This document shows, piece after piece, positions 40,405-49,366 of a stretch of DNA of 64,000 nt. Positions within the stretch are counted from its first letter, which is position 1. The number at the start of each line of letters is the position of its first letter. The DNA comes from Lucinisca nassula (taxonomy: Eukaryota > Mollusca > Bivalvia > Lucinida > Lucinidae): positions 98,945,728-99,009,727 of the forward strand of contig OY757011.1 in NCBI GenBank assembly GCA_963580285.1, written 5' to 3'. The translations under genes were made by a program, and so were the position numbers. A model generated the notes under the pieces. The model searched no databases. It had not been told where the DNA came from and worked only from the letters and a program-made list of their open reading frames with translations.

Positions 40405-40560
40405 AAAGGGTGTCTTCTCTTAAAGGAAAATATTTGCTCCTTAGGAGCAAATTCTTTCCTTTAAAAGTTGACCCCAATTGACATGGGGGATAAAATACTT
40501 TTGCAGGAGTTGCCTCCCCTAAAGGTGTATCCATTCCCATTAAAAACCCTCACAGCCGGT
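40405..40560. mobile_element. J repeat (TTAAAGGAAA hairpin)
   Basis: AAAGGAAAATATTTGCTCCT and AGGAGCAAATTCTTTCCTTT form a hairpin, followed by GTTGACCCCAATTGACATGG and AAAATACTTTTGCAGGAGTT. Related fragments occur at 42150-42235 and 54483-54572. Confidence 0.6.
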
Positions 40561-40635
40561 ATGGTAAGAGAATTATCAACATGGCATAGTGTATCCTTTC
40601 ATACGTATCTCCAAATGGTATTTTTCTATATTTTA

Positions 40636-40768
40636 TTATTTATACTCAACGAGCACCGCCAACCTATGTCCTGCAATAAACATAAGAAAATTACAGTATA
40701 CCCTGTAAACCCCACTTTCTCCAATTAAAGTGGGGTCTAATGGAGTATTCATTACACGGACTTGTATA
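40636..40768 (-). mobile_element. A2 MITE fragment
   Basis: ACGAGCACCGCCAACCTATG.. to TATTCATTACACGGACTTGT. From 40769 to 41126 nothing is recognised. Confidence 0.65.
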
Positions 40769-41126
40769 TCAATGTCTAGGACAAGCAGCAATGTCTCCCA
40801 AGGTGCACAGGCGGCTCAATGTATTCGCCCGTCGAGTGATGACTGAAGACATTTTTTTTTTCTTGTGGTACAACAAATTTAGTTTAGTGTACATGTACCA
40901 AACAGGACAATTTGGTTTCGGTTTCCATATATAAAACATTGGAAAATAATATTAATGCGTTTCTGACATCAAACTGTTCAAGCCAAGACATGCTCATTGA
41001 CTTGTGATGACTCAAAGTCTTGGCTTTGTGACAACAAAAACGTCGCAATTTCAAACTCCATCGAGTTTAAAGGAAAAAAATATATATAAACACCCACAGT
41101 TATTGTTTGACGCGTCTTGAAAAGTC

Positions 41127-41292
41127 CGTCTTCCTCAGTTTATATCGGAAAATGGGGTTCACAGTTTTGCTCCAAGACATACATGAAGATTATGAGTACT
41201 CATTTAAACAATCTCAATGGGGTGGTTGAAATGAGTACCCACAGTCTGTGTGTTTGGGCAAAAATAAGAAAAATATCGGTTTTCCACCAGCT
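41127..41292 (+). mobile_element. A2 MITE, degraded
   Basis: GAAAATGGGGTTCACAGTTTTGCTCCAAGACATACATGA, hairpin TACTCATTTAAACAATCTCA..GAGTACCCAC. Confidence 0.6.
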
Positions 41293-41349
41293 ATGGGAAG
41301 CCATATCTAACCAATATAATCACGTGGTCGTGGTTCCAAAATGCAACTT

Positions 41350-41556
41350 CAGTAAAATTCCTGTATTACGAGCACCTTTTGAACTGTTCAAAAGTGGTCT
41401 TTAAAACCGCTTTTGAACAGTCCGAAATGTGGTCTTTGATCAGAGGACACTATCTGCAGAAAACACAAGGAAAGAATATCTGAAACCTACTAATTAAGGT
41501 TTTTAAAGCAGAACTGGTCTTATTTGTTTGGTGGTCTTAATAGCGACATTTCACTG
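41350..41556. mobile_element. C MITE, about 65 bp upstream of gene C
   Basis: CAGTAAAATTCCTGTATTAC and, inverted, CAGTGAAATGTCGCTATTAA; hairpin of GTTCAAAAGTGGTCTTTAAA. Lies immediately upstream of the gene C first exon, so it may overlap its promoter or 5' UTR. Confidence 0.85.
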
Positions 41557-41622
41557 TACATGTAATGGTCGTATTGAATCTCAATACCTGAAAATGAAGA
41601 ATCTGAGACGGTACATGTAACA

Positions 41623-41832
41623 ATGTTTGATGAAAGTTTCGAAAGCGATTTTCGGGTAGCTAGAACTGATATATGTGATTCAGACAGCCACGTTCAGGTA
41701 CATATAAACGAAGCAAAGTCGACCAAAGCGAGTATCATAAAGGAAGACCTCCGACGTCGGATCCAAAGTCGACGAATTTCAGAGGGTAAACGTGAGCTTG
41801 TTGTTGTCTTTGAACCACCGAAGGAATATCAG
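41623..41832 (+). CDS. bZIP gene C, first coding exon
   Basis: 70 codons from ATG 41623 to donor CAG|GTATTG, phase 0. Residues ASIIKEDLRRRIQSRRISEG and KRELVVVFEPPKEYQ align with gene B exon 1, including the SEGK core. The extra N-terminal 20 residues (MFDESFESDFRVARTDICDS) are acidic. A reverse SINE-2 starts 40 bp after the donor. Intron 1 then runs to 43705. The later part of the gene is damaged, so the present coding status is uncertain. Confidence 0.78.
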
Positions 41833-41871
41833 GTATTGGTCAATGCTATGATAATCATGAACATGATTTAT

Positions 41872-42132
41872 TTTGTTTGTTTTTGTATTGGAGTTTAAGG
41901 GCCCATTTAACACTATTTAGGTCATTTTAAGCCGGTCAATCTGCTATCCATACTTTTCCTGGGCAGGTTTATACGTAAGCGGTTAACCAGCACAGACAAT
42001 TGCGAGAATGACCGTAGAAAAGATTTCATGACCAATATCCACGAAAGAATGTTGCTGACCCCGGCAGGTGTCGAACCCGCGTCCTTCTGATCGCCAGTCA
42101 GACGAGCGTCCGACTGAGCTACCGAGCCCGGC
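41872..42132 (-). mobile_element. SINE-2, full length, reverse
   Basis: TTTTGTTTGTTTTTGTATTGG tail complement at the left; head complement GAACCCGCGTCC..GACTGAGCTACCGAGCCCGGC at the right. In intron 1 of gene C. Confidence 0.85.
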
Positions 42133-42149
42133 TGAACGTGATTTAATGG

Positions 42150-42412
42150 GATCGGATACACGTTCGGGGGGCAACTCTTGCAAAAGTATTTTGTCTCCCG
42201 TGTTAACAGGGATCAACTCTTAAAGGAAAGAATTGCCATGAAAATGTATTCGAGATAAGGGTGTTTCAAACCATAGCACCAGGCCATAAGGTATGACGGA
42301 GATGACTCGAGCATGCATTTTTGGCTTTTATATTGAATAAAGCAATGTTGTGTGTACTCATTAGAATCGCCTCATTGAGGCGATTCTAGTGAGAACAGTC
42401 AACATACCTTTG
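42150..42412. repeat. J fragment and an isolated A-type hairpin
   Basis: GGCAACTCTTGCAAAAGTATTTTGTCTCCC..CAACTCTTAAAGGAAAG is J-like (42160-42235). ACTCATTAGAATCGCCTCAT with its complement forms an A-type hairpin at 42356-42398. Confidence 0.6.
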
Positions 42413-42574
42413 AAAAATTATTAATCAAACAAACCTCTATAGAATATCCTTATTATTATCCTTAATATATGGATACCTGGACCTTTGGTAAGAAGTCTCT
42501 TAGGACTCCAGAACGAGTTTAAAGTGTTCGATGCAAAAGGGTCATCCGTGTTTGAGATATCGAAGTTTAACAGT

Positions 42575-42834
42575 GATGGTATTTTTTTTTCACATATCCA
42601 AAATGCTAATTGTCCTATTATATATCCGTCATCTTTTTCACATTTATACTGCAAACATAGGTTTTGGGTGCTCGTCAGAACCGCCTCATTGAGGCGGTTC
42701 TAACGAGTACCCACAACCTATGTCATGGAGCAGAAAGAAGGAAAATAATGAATACCCCTGTAAACCACAGTTTTCTCTATAAAAAGTGAGGTTTAAGGGG
42801 GTGTTCATTTCACGGACTTGTTAACGTGATGTGT
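42575..42834 (-). mobile_element. A2 MITE
   Basis: TTTTTTTCACATATCCAAAATGC at the left, hairpin GTGCTCGTCAGAACCGCCTC, right end TTTCACGGACTTGTTAACGTGATG. Confidence 0.8.
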
Positions 42835-42849
42835 ATGTAGCACAATAAG

Positions 42850-42851
<2 letters not shown>

Positions 42852-42944
<93 letters not shown>
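42852..42944. repeat. (CA)n microsatellite
   Basis: About 46 CA dinucleotides in intron 1 of gene C. Confidence 0.95.
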
Positions 42945-42945
<1 letters not shown>

Positions 42946-43089
42946 TCAATCCTCTTTATTTCCTTCGTTTTTGATTTACCGTTCAGTGGACATGTATTGC
43001 AATCAAGAGAGAGGCTCTAGATATAAAACATGACCCTTCCATATCATGGGGCTGCTCTTTAAGGAACGGATTTGCTCCCATCCTTTAGA

Positions 43090-43392
43090 AAGCTGATTTG
43101 ATTGATTGATTTGAGGTTTAACGTCCCCGTCAACACTGTAATGGTCATTTTGGAGACGTTGCTTCCAATTTTGTGGGACTTTTACCCGACATTGAGATGA
43201 AATGACATCTCAAGCCCTGTCGCCCAATGAAACCAATAGGGTTTATTAGCATGGACGGTCCGCCTCGCACTGCGGTTCCTGGACAGGCTTAGATCTTTGA
43301 AGCGGTTTACCAGTACTAGTGTGGGGGCCGGCTTCAGCTCTGCGTGGAAGCATCATGCAGCCCATATATTTCTTCAAGCCCCTATGGGCCCG
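43090..43392 (-). mobile_element. SINE-3, full length, reverse
   Basis: TTGATTGATTGATTTGAGGTTTAACGTCCCC to CAAGCCCCTATGGGCCCGGG; the GCGGTTCCTGGACAGGC subtype. Confidence 0.85.
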
Positions 43393-43434
43393 GGCTATAT
43401 AGAAAGATGTTTTGTTGGGTTTAACTACACGTCA

Positions 43435-43592
43435 TATTCTGTCTCCTCCCGGAGAAGGATTAAGACAAGAAATGCAAGATACAGTAAAGAAGAGGAGAAG
43501 AAACAGAAGAAGTAACAAAATTTCCATTCCACCCTTATCTACTGCAAGGACAGCAGGCCTCGCCCAACTGCAGGAACGCCTAGAAGAGGTTT
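43435..43592 (+). other. possible extra or decayed exon in gene C intron 1
   Basis: An open frame reading QDTVKKRRRNRRSNKISIPP then LSTARTAGLAQLQERLEE is preceded by a pyrimidine-rich stretch (TATTCTGTCTCCTCCCGGAG) and ends at a weak donor-like GTTTAA. The RNRRS and LQERLEE pieces recall the basic region and zipper start of the bZIP exon, but spacing does not fit a clean duplicate. It may be chance. Confidence 0.25.
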
Positions 43593-43705
43593 AACTTATC
43601 GCTTACATTTCTTTTGTTTTGCGCATTCTAATAATATTAATATATGTTTGGTTACTTAGCTATGTCTTTGAAAGTTAGAAAGCCAAACTTTCCGCTGTTT
43701 TGCAG

Positions 43706-43813
43706 CTCAGGCCTGAAGAGGAAATAAAGCTTGAAATTCGCAAGCAGAGAAACAGAAAGTCCGCAAACAAAAGTCGAATTAATAGAAAATGGAGACTTGA
43801 ACAACTGACAAAG
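43706..43813 (+). CDS. bZIP gene C, basic-region exon
   Basis: 108 nt, phase 0, acceptor TTCCGCTGTTTTGCAG, donor GTATGG. It encodes LRPEEEIKLEIRKQRNRKSA then NKSRINRKWRLEQLTK. The L-x-P-E-E-E start is very close to the FOS LSPEEEE segment. Signature N-x2-S-A-x2-S-R, with Ser at the conserved Cys position as in gene A. Both splice sites look usable, so this exon itself is not obviously degenerate. Confidence 0.87.
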
Positions 43814-43815
43814 GT

Positions 43816-44022
43816 ATGGTTTGTTTGTTTGTTTTGAGTTACACGGCCCAGTAAACACTTTCTTGGTCATATAAAGCCGGTCAGTTCAATCTGCTCAGTT
43901 TTATATACAGCAAAGTGTACATTCTTTCATCAGAAACTATAACATCTACCCTTCTGAAATCAGCAGACTAGAGACAAATGACCGACTAAATCGTCACGAA
44001 ATAATGTTGCCGAACCTCCTGA
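43816..44022 (-). mobile_element. SINE-2 fragment, reverse
   Basis: TTTGTTTGTTTGTTTTGAGTTACACGGCCC.. to CGTCACGAAATAATGTTGCCGAACC. Starts directly at the donor site of the bZIP exon. Confidence 0.75.
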
Positions 44023-44094
44023 CATCAAGTTACATGTAAATACCACATCTGCATGGCGTCTTTATTATTTGTAGAACTACTAATGGCCTATGTT

Positions 44095-44381
44095 GTTTTC
44101 GTTATTTCTGCGTCAAGTATTGATTGTGGGTACTCGCTAGAGCCGCCTTATTGAGGCGGTTCTAGCGAGTACCCACTTTTTAAATAATGTAAACCCCACT
44201 GTATATGGAGAAAGCTGGGGTAAACGGTGGTTTACATTATTTTTCTTATTTCTGTTCCAAGACATAGGTTGTGTGTACTCGTTAGAATCGCCTCAATAAG
44301 GTGAAAGCACCCACAACCTACGTTCATAGTAAAAAATAAGAAAAATATCCTGTACTATGTCGCACGGTGTGTTATCGTAAT
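44095..44381 (+). mobile_element. A2-type MITE pair, compact
   Basis: First hairpin GTACTCGCTAGAGCCGCCTT with a compensated GCTAG change in both arms; then a second core TACTCGTTAGAATCGCCTCA and right end CGCACGGTGTGTTATCGTAATG. Two overlapping copies. Confidence 0.7.
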
Positions 44382-44463
44382 GGATACATTCATTCCTGAA
44401 TGTTTTTCGTCACGTTAACAAGTTCATGTTATTAATGTCCCTGTTGACTCCTGTTGATTGAGC

Positions 44464-44775
44464 GCCCCCCCCCCCCCCCCCCCATCGAGGCTTGAAGAAA
44501 TAGATGGGCTGCATGATGCCCTCACACAGACCTGAATCTGACCGCACACGAGTACTTGTAAACTGTTAAAAGGATCTAAGCCTGCCCAGGCAAAGCGGTA
44601 CGAGTCAGACCGTCCATATGCTTATATACCCTTTTGGTTTCATTGGGCGACAGGGCTTGAGAGGTCATTTCATCTCAATGTCGGGTATAAGTCCCACAAA
44701 ATAGGAAACAACGTCTCCAAAATGACCTATACATTGTTGACAAGGACGTTAAACCACAAATCAAACAAACAAAGA
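44464..44775 (+). mobile_element. poly-C run and SINE-3
   Basis: A run of about 18 C, then CATCGAGGCTTGAAGAAATAGATGG to AAACCACAAATCAAACAAACAAAG. Confidence 0.8.
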
Positions 44776-44977
44776 CTCCTGTTGATACAGAAAACTCGGG
44801 TTATTGATGAGGTCTAAATGGCCGAAACTAGCTAATCTGATCCCGAAAAACTTGTTCACTTCATACGTTTCAGGTCTGGGGTGTATTCATTGCTTCCAAA
44901 GGATAACCATTTCATAGACCATGTTTACAGCGGTAAACATTACTATTATAATTATTATTTTTTTTATTTTATTTTTT

Positions 44978-45441
44978 TTCAAACGAGGTTTACGGTGGCA
45001 TACATTATTTTTCTTATGCATCACGAAAACACACCTATATAATTTTGACCCCCTTGAAACTCACTTTTGTATAGTACAACTGGGGTTTACAGGGGTGAAC
45101 CTTATTTTTCTTATATCTGCTCTAAAATATAGATTGTGGGAACCCGTTAGAACCGCCTCGATGGTTCTAAAGAGTACCCACGATCTATATTTTGAGCAGA
45201 AATAAGAAAAATATCACAATTTTCATCATAAAATCTTCATTTTTGGGATAAAAATATTGCTGTGTATTTGTATACACGTGTTTTCGTAATGTCTACTCAA
45301 AGACAATGGTTCTGTGTACTCGTTAGAACCGCCTCAATCACACGCCCTATATTTGGGCTACTTACTCATTTTTGTCAGAAAAACAATATTTTTCATTAAA
45401 TGAATTGATGCGCAATGTCACACGGATGGGTTGTCGTAATG
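44978..45441 (+). mobile_element. A2 MITE interrupted by A1
   Basis: AACGAGGTTTACGGTGGCATACATTATTTTTCTTATG, the A1 insert, then TCTACTCAAAGACAATGG..CACACGGATGGGTTGTCGTAATG. Between 44922 and 44978 lies a T/AT-rich run. Confidence 0.78.
45019..45291 (+). mobile_element. A1 MITE nested in A2
   Basis: CATCACGAAAACACACCTATA to TACACGTGTTTTCGTAATG; inserted within the TTCTTAT|TTCTGCTCC block of the host A2. Confidence 0.82.
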
Positions 45442-45477
45442 TTCTCAGTCCAGCGGGTACAAAAACATGTCTTAATT

Positions 45478-45526
45478 GTAATAATAATAATAACAATAAT
45501 AATAATAATAATAATAATTATAATAC
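45478..45526. repeat. (AAT)n microsatellite
   Basis: AATAATAATAACAATAATAA continuing, in gene C intron 2. Confidence 0.9.
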
Positions 45527-45569
45527 ATTTTTTACGAGAGTAACACAATTAGTACAACACTAATCTCCC

Positions 45570-45872
45570 TTGAGGTTGAGGTTTATAAGGTCCCCGTCAA
45601 CACTGTAAAGGTCATTTTGGAGACTTTGCTTCCAATTTTAAATTTGTGGGACGCTTACCCGACATTGAGATGAAATGACATCTCAAGCCCTGCCATCCAA
45701 TGAAACCAATAGGGTTTATTAGCATGGACGGGCCGACTCGCACCGCTTTGCCTGTGCAGGCTTAGATCCTTTAAGCGGTTTGCCAGCACTCGTGTGCGGT
45801 CGGTTTCAGCTCTGCGAGGAAGCATTATGCAGACTATCTATTTCTTCGAGCCCCGATGGGCGGGGCCGCACG
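45570..45872 (-). mobile_element. SINE-3, full length, reverse
   Basis: TTGAGGTTGAGGTTTATAAGGTCCCCGTC to CGAGCCCCGATGGGCGGGGC. Confidence 0.83.
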
Positions 45873-45933
45873 ACTTAACTGAAGAAATTAATATATGTAC
45901 GTACAATTTGAAAATTTAAGATCCTGTATATTT

Positions 45934-46198
45934 CATCACGAGAACACGCCTATATAATTTTGACCCCCTCATACCCCACTTTTATATAGTAAAAGTGGGG
46001 TTCAAGGGGGTATACATTATTATTCTTATTTCTGCTCAAAAACATAGATTGTGGGAACTCGATAGAACCGCCTCTATCGAGTCCCCGCAATCTATGTTTT
46101 GAGCAGAAATAAGAAAAATATCACAAGTTTTCCTCTTAAAATCTCTAATTTTTTGGTAAAAAAATGGCAATGTATTTGTATAGGGGTGTTTCGTAATG
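45934..46198 (+). mobile_element. A1 MITE with 15-bp flanking direct repeats
   Basis: CATCACGAGAACACGCCTATA to TATAGGGGTGTTTCGTAATG. The 15-mer AAGATCCTGTATATT precedes it (ending 45932) and follows it directly (from 46199). This is unlike the other insertions, where no duplication is seen. In gene C intron 2, about 100 bp before the last exon. Confidence 0.85.
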
Positions 46199-46298
46199 AA
46201 GATCCTGTATATTCTCACGTCATCAAATATAAAAACAAAACCCATTGTTTGTTGAAAGGAAATACATGTATAATGTAATTATTTTGTTTCTACTCCAG

Positions 46299-46520
46299 GA
46301 AGAAGACAGTTTAGTTTCAGAGAACCATAAACTTAAAGCCGAAGTCACGGCACTTCAACAGTTCAAACTTAAGTTAGAGACCGTGTTATCGAATCACCAT
46401 CCAAACTGTACAAGATGGGCCATGGACGGTCAAGTGCAAAGAATGTTCAGTTATTTCCAAGCCCCACAAGGAGAAATAACCCAGACTTATGAATTAGATG
46501 AGCTGTCTTTATTTACTTAG
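46299..46520 (+). CDS. bZIP gene C, zipper exon (early stop)
   Basis: Acceptor TTGTTTCTACTCCAG then GAA GAA GAC, phase 0. 73 codons to TAG 46518-46520. Residues SLVSENHKLKAEVTALQQFK then LKLETVLSNHHPNC give a zipper with Leu at five heptads and His at the sixth, nearly identical in plan to gene A. The tail is only about 35 residues, against about 125 in A and B, and the conserved C-terminal motif is absent in this frame. A protein with a complete DNA-binding domain could still be made (about 179 aa over three exons), or the stop lies in an unannotated intron ending TTTATTTACTTAG. Confidence 0.75.
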   Translation, partial: EEDSLVSENHKLKAEVTALQQFKLKLETVLSNHHPNCTRWAMDGQVQRMFSYFQAPQGEITQTYELDELSLFT

Positions 46521-46738
46521 CACAGCGCGATGGCGCCCAGCTTGCACGTCGTACCGCTGTCGGCCCGACTTTGGCCCGAACTTGTTTGCTGGCTGGGCTC
46601 AAACAACCGCAGAACTCTGCAATGATATGGGTCAAGAAGTCGAAAGAACAGAAAAATGCCATACTGAAAGATTATTTGATTCAAGGACACCAAGCAAAGT
46701 TTGAAATACAAAGACATCACGTGAATATGCCCGTGTAA
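46521..46738 (+). pseudogene. bZIP gene C, displaced C-terminal motif ended by a MITE
   Basis: In a different frame from the zipper exon, codons from 46637 read KSKEQKNAILKDYLIQGHQA then KFEIQR. This aligns with SKEQKIAMLKAYLKGNQSK of gene A. The frame is open from just after a TGA at about 46497 to TAA 46736-46738. The last codons (HHVNMPV, stop) come from CATCACGTGAATATGCCCGTG, recognisably the terminus of an A2 MITE starting at 46715. So the last part of the ancestral tail was replaced by transposon sequence. Either a frameshift inactivated the tail, or a small intron with acceptor ACTTAG at 46520 restores it; no good donor was found. Confidence 0.6.
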
Positions 46739-47185
46739 GAAAACCCTTATAAACTCCACTTTATATCGAGACAAAAGTGGGTTTAATACGGGTATATATC
46801 ACGAAAACATGCATATATAATTTTGACCCCATTGAACCCCACTTTTATATAGTGAAATTGGGGTTTACAGGGGCAAACTTTATTTTTCTTATTTCTGCTC
46901 CAAATTAAAGATTATGGGTACACGTTAGAACCGCCTCCATGAGGCGGTTCTAACGAGTACCCACAATCTATATTTTGAGCAAAAATAAAAAAAAATATTT
47001 TTTCGTCTTATAATGTTTGTTTATAAACGGTAAAGTTTACAATGTATTTGTATAGGCATGTTTTAGTAATGGAAAGTATTACATTATGTTCCTTTTTTCT
47101 GATCAGCGCCATAGATTGTAGATGCTCGCTAGAATCGCGCGCAGTTCTAACGAGAACAAACAATATATGTTTGCCAAGGAAATTA
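46715..47185 (+). mobile_element. A2 MITE in the gene C tail, interrupted by A1
   Basis: CATCACGTGAATATGCCCGT, CCCTTATAAACTCCACTTTA, then A1 46797-47071, then TCTGATCAGCGCCATAGATT, hairpin remnant GCTCGCTAGAATCGCG..AGTTCTAACGAGAAC. Confidence 0.7.
46797..47071 (+). mobile_element. A1 MITE nested in A2
   Basis: TATCACGAAAACATGCATATA to TATAGGCATGTTTTAGTAATG with full hairpin. Confidence 0.82.
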
Positions 47186-47355
47186 GAAAGATGTAATAAG
47201 CATTCTAACGCACTTGCGTATGTAACGCGACGCCTGATTGGATAGCGTCATAAAATTTGCAACAGAATATGTCGGGAACCCGACGTTATCATGTAACGTC
47301 ACTTTTCATTGCGGGCTGGTTTTACGCAGCTCATAGTTTTGTGCAAAATACTAGC

Positions 47356-47620
47356 ATAAATAATAATTTGACCCCCTTGAACCCAACTTTTATATGGTAA
47401 AACTGGGGTTTACAAGGATTAACAATATTTTCCTTATATCTGCTTAAAAGCATAGATTGTGGATACTCGATAGAACCGCCTCGTCGAGGCGGTTCTATCG
47501 AGTCCCCACAATCTATGTTTTGAGCAGAAATAAGAAAAAAATCCCAAATTTTTCATCTTAAAATTTCCATTTTTGGCTGAAAAATTGACAATGTATTTGT
47601 AAACGCGTGTTTTCGTAATG
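47356..47620 (+). mobile_element. A1 MITE, left end lost
   Basis: AATAATTTGACCCCCTTGAA to AAACGCGTGTTTTCGTAATG; hairpin with the GATAG variant in both arms, as at 10645. Confidence 0.8.
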
Positions 47621-47663
47621 CAACTCTTTATATAACTCTCCCAGTTTTTTCGGTGTTCCCAAG

Positions 47664-47973
47664 CATTACGATAATACACCCGTGCAGCATAATGCATTTT
47701 TCACAAATCCAAAATGGCTAATCTCATGATGAAAATCCCTGATATTTTTTCTTATTGACGCTACAAACATAGGTTGTGGGTGCTCGTTAGAACCGCCTCA
47801 ATGAGGCGGTTCTAACGAGTACCAACAACCTATGTCTTGGAGCAGAAATAATAAAAATAATGTATACTCCCGTAAATCCCAGTTTTGTCTATATAAAGTG
47901 GGGCTTAGTGTGTGTGTGTGTGTGTGTGGGGAGGGGGGGGGGGTGTTAATTTCACGGACTTGTTCACGTGATG
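47664..47973 (-). mobile_element. A2 MITE, complete
   Basis: CATTACGATAATACACCCGT to TTTCACGGACTTGTTCACGTGATG. A (TG)n and G run (47907-47944) has expanded inside it. Confidence 0.85.
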
Positions 47974-48026
47974 AGGAACGCCCGTACATTATATTCTATA
48001 ATTATAGATGCTTTAGGAGTGTTTAA

Positions 48027-48257
48027 CATCACGAAAACATTCCTATATAATTTTGACCCCCTTGAACCCCAATTTTATACAGTAAGACTGGGGTTTACAG
48101 GGGTATACATTAGTTTTCTTGATTATGCTCTAATGCATAGATTGTGGGTGCTCGTTAGAACCGCCTCGCCGATCTACGTATTGAGCAATACAATGAAAAA
48201 TATCAGATTTTTTTTTATCTGAAAATTTATGTTTTAGTGGTATTTTTTTTCGTAATG
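48027..48257 (+). mobile_element. A1 MITE, right half shortened
   Basis: CATCACGAAAACATTCCTATA to TATTTTTTTTCGTAATG; second hairpin arm mostly missing. Confidence 0.78.
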
Positions 48258-48371
48258 AAATAAACTCAGCCACAAGAAAGCATGTTTTCGAATTCTCTAA
48301 CCAGTAAAAAAAGGAATACACGTCGTGCACCTACTTTCTTAACCATTAAGACGCCAAGAAAAAATTCGTCT

Positions 48372-48622
48372 AGCCTCAAGCCCATCGGGCCTTGGAGAAA
48401 TAGATCGGGCTGCATAGTGCTCCCACCCAGAGCTGAAACCGACCGCAGGCAAAGCGGTGTGTGTCGGACCGTCCCTGCATATACACTATTCCGGTTTGTT
48501 TGGGCGGTAGGGCTTAAGATGTCATTACATCTCAATGTCGGGTAAAAGTCCCTCAAAATTGGCGGTAACATCTCCAGACTGAAGTAAATGGTGTTGACGG
48601 GGATGTAGAAACTCAGTTCAAA
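48372..48622 (+). mobile_element. SINE-3, internally deleted
   Basis: TCAAGCCCATCGGGCCTTGG to GACGGGGATGTAGAAACTCAG. Confidence 0.75.
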
Positions 48623-48847
48623 AAAAGAATAAATAAATAAAATAAACATCAACAATAATAGCATCTGAAAATGTCGTCTACTGCGTCTTCTCGCAAACAT
48701 TCCAAACATATTGCTGTATAAAGGCAAACAGTGTGGACGCTCACCAGGATGCTCTTACACGAACAGCCTGCATTGGATCTACAATATTTTGCAGACAACA
48801 AACCAGACAAGTTGTTGTGATTGTCATTTTAGGGATAACTAATGCGG

Positions 48848-49366
48848 ATACAATAAGTCCGGGAAATAGATACCCCTCTAAACCCCATTTTCATCCCGTG
48901 AACAAGTCCGTGAAATGAAGACCCCCCATAACCCCACTTTATAGAGAGAAAACTGGGGTTTACGGGGGTATTCATTATTTTTCTTATTTCTGCTCCAAGA
49001 CATAGGTTGTGGGTACTCATTGAGGCGGTTCTAATGAGCACCCACATCCTATGTTTTGAGCATTTATAAGAAAAATATGAAGCATTATCGTCAGAAAAGT
49101 AGCCATTTTGGAGATGTGAAAAATGCATTATGTCGTACGGTCGAGTTATCGTAATGACACAGAGAAAACTTGGGTTTACAGGGGTAAACATTATTTTGCT
49201 TATTTAAGCTTCAAGACATAGCTTGTGGGTATTCATTAGAACCCCTCAATGAGGCGGTTCTAACGAGCACCCAATAACCAATGTTTAAAGTAAAAATAAG
49301 GAACATATTAGAGTCTTTTTTATCTGGAAAGTAGCCATTTTCGAAATATATTAAGTTGTAATGTGA
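48848..49366 (-). mobile_element. A2 MITE interrupted by another A2
   Basis: Outer copy: AATAAGTCCGGGAAATAGAT..AACCCCATTTT (48848-48889) resumes after 49156 with CACAGAGAAAACTTGGGTTT.., hairpin TTCATTAGAACCCCTCAATG, and a right part AGTAGCCATTTTCGAAATAT. Its orientation is in fact + by core order; ends are degraded. Confidence 0.65.
48891..49156 (+). mobile_element. A2 MITE nested in A2
   Basis: CATCCCGTGAACAAGTCCGT to CGTACGGTCGAGTTATCGTAATG. Confidence 0.82.

Noticed and set aside
46498..46704. 68-codon frame MSCLYLL.. over the gene C tail
   Set aside because: It is neither the zipper frame nor the frame that holds the conserved C-terminal motif.
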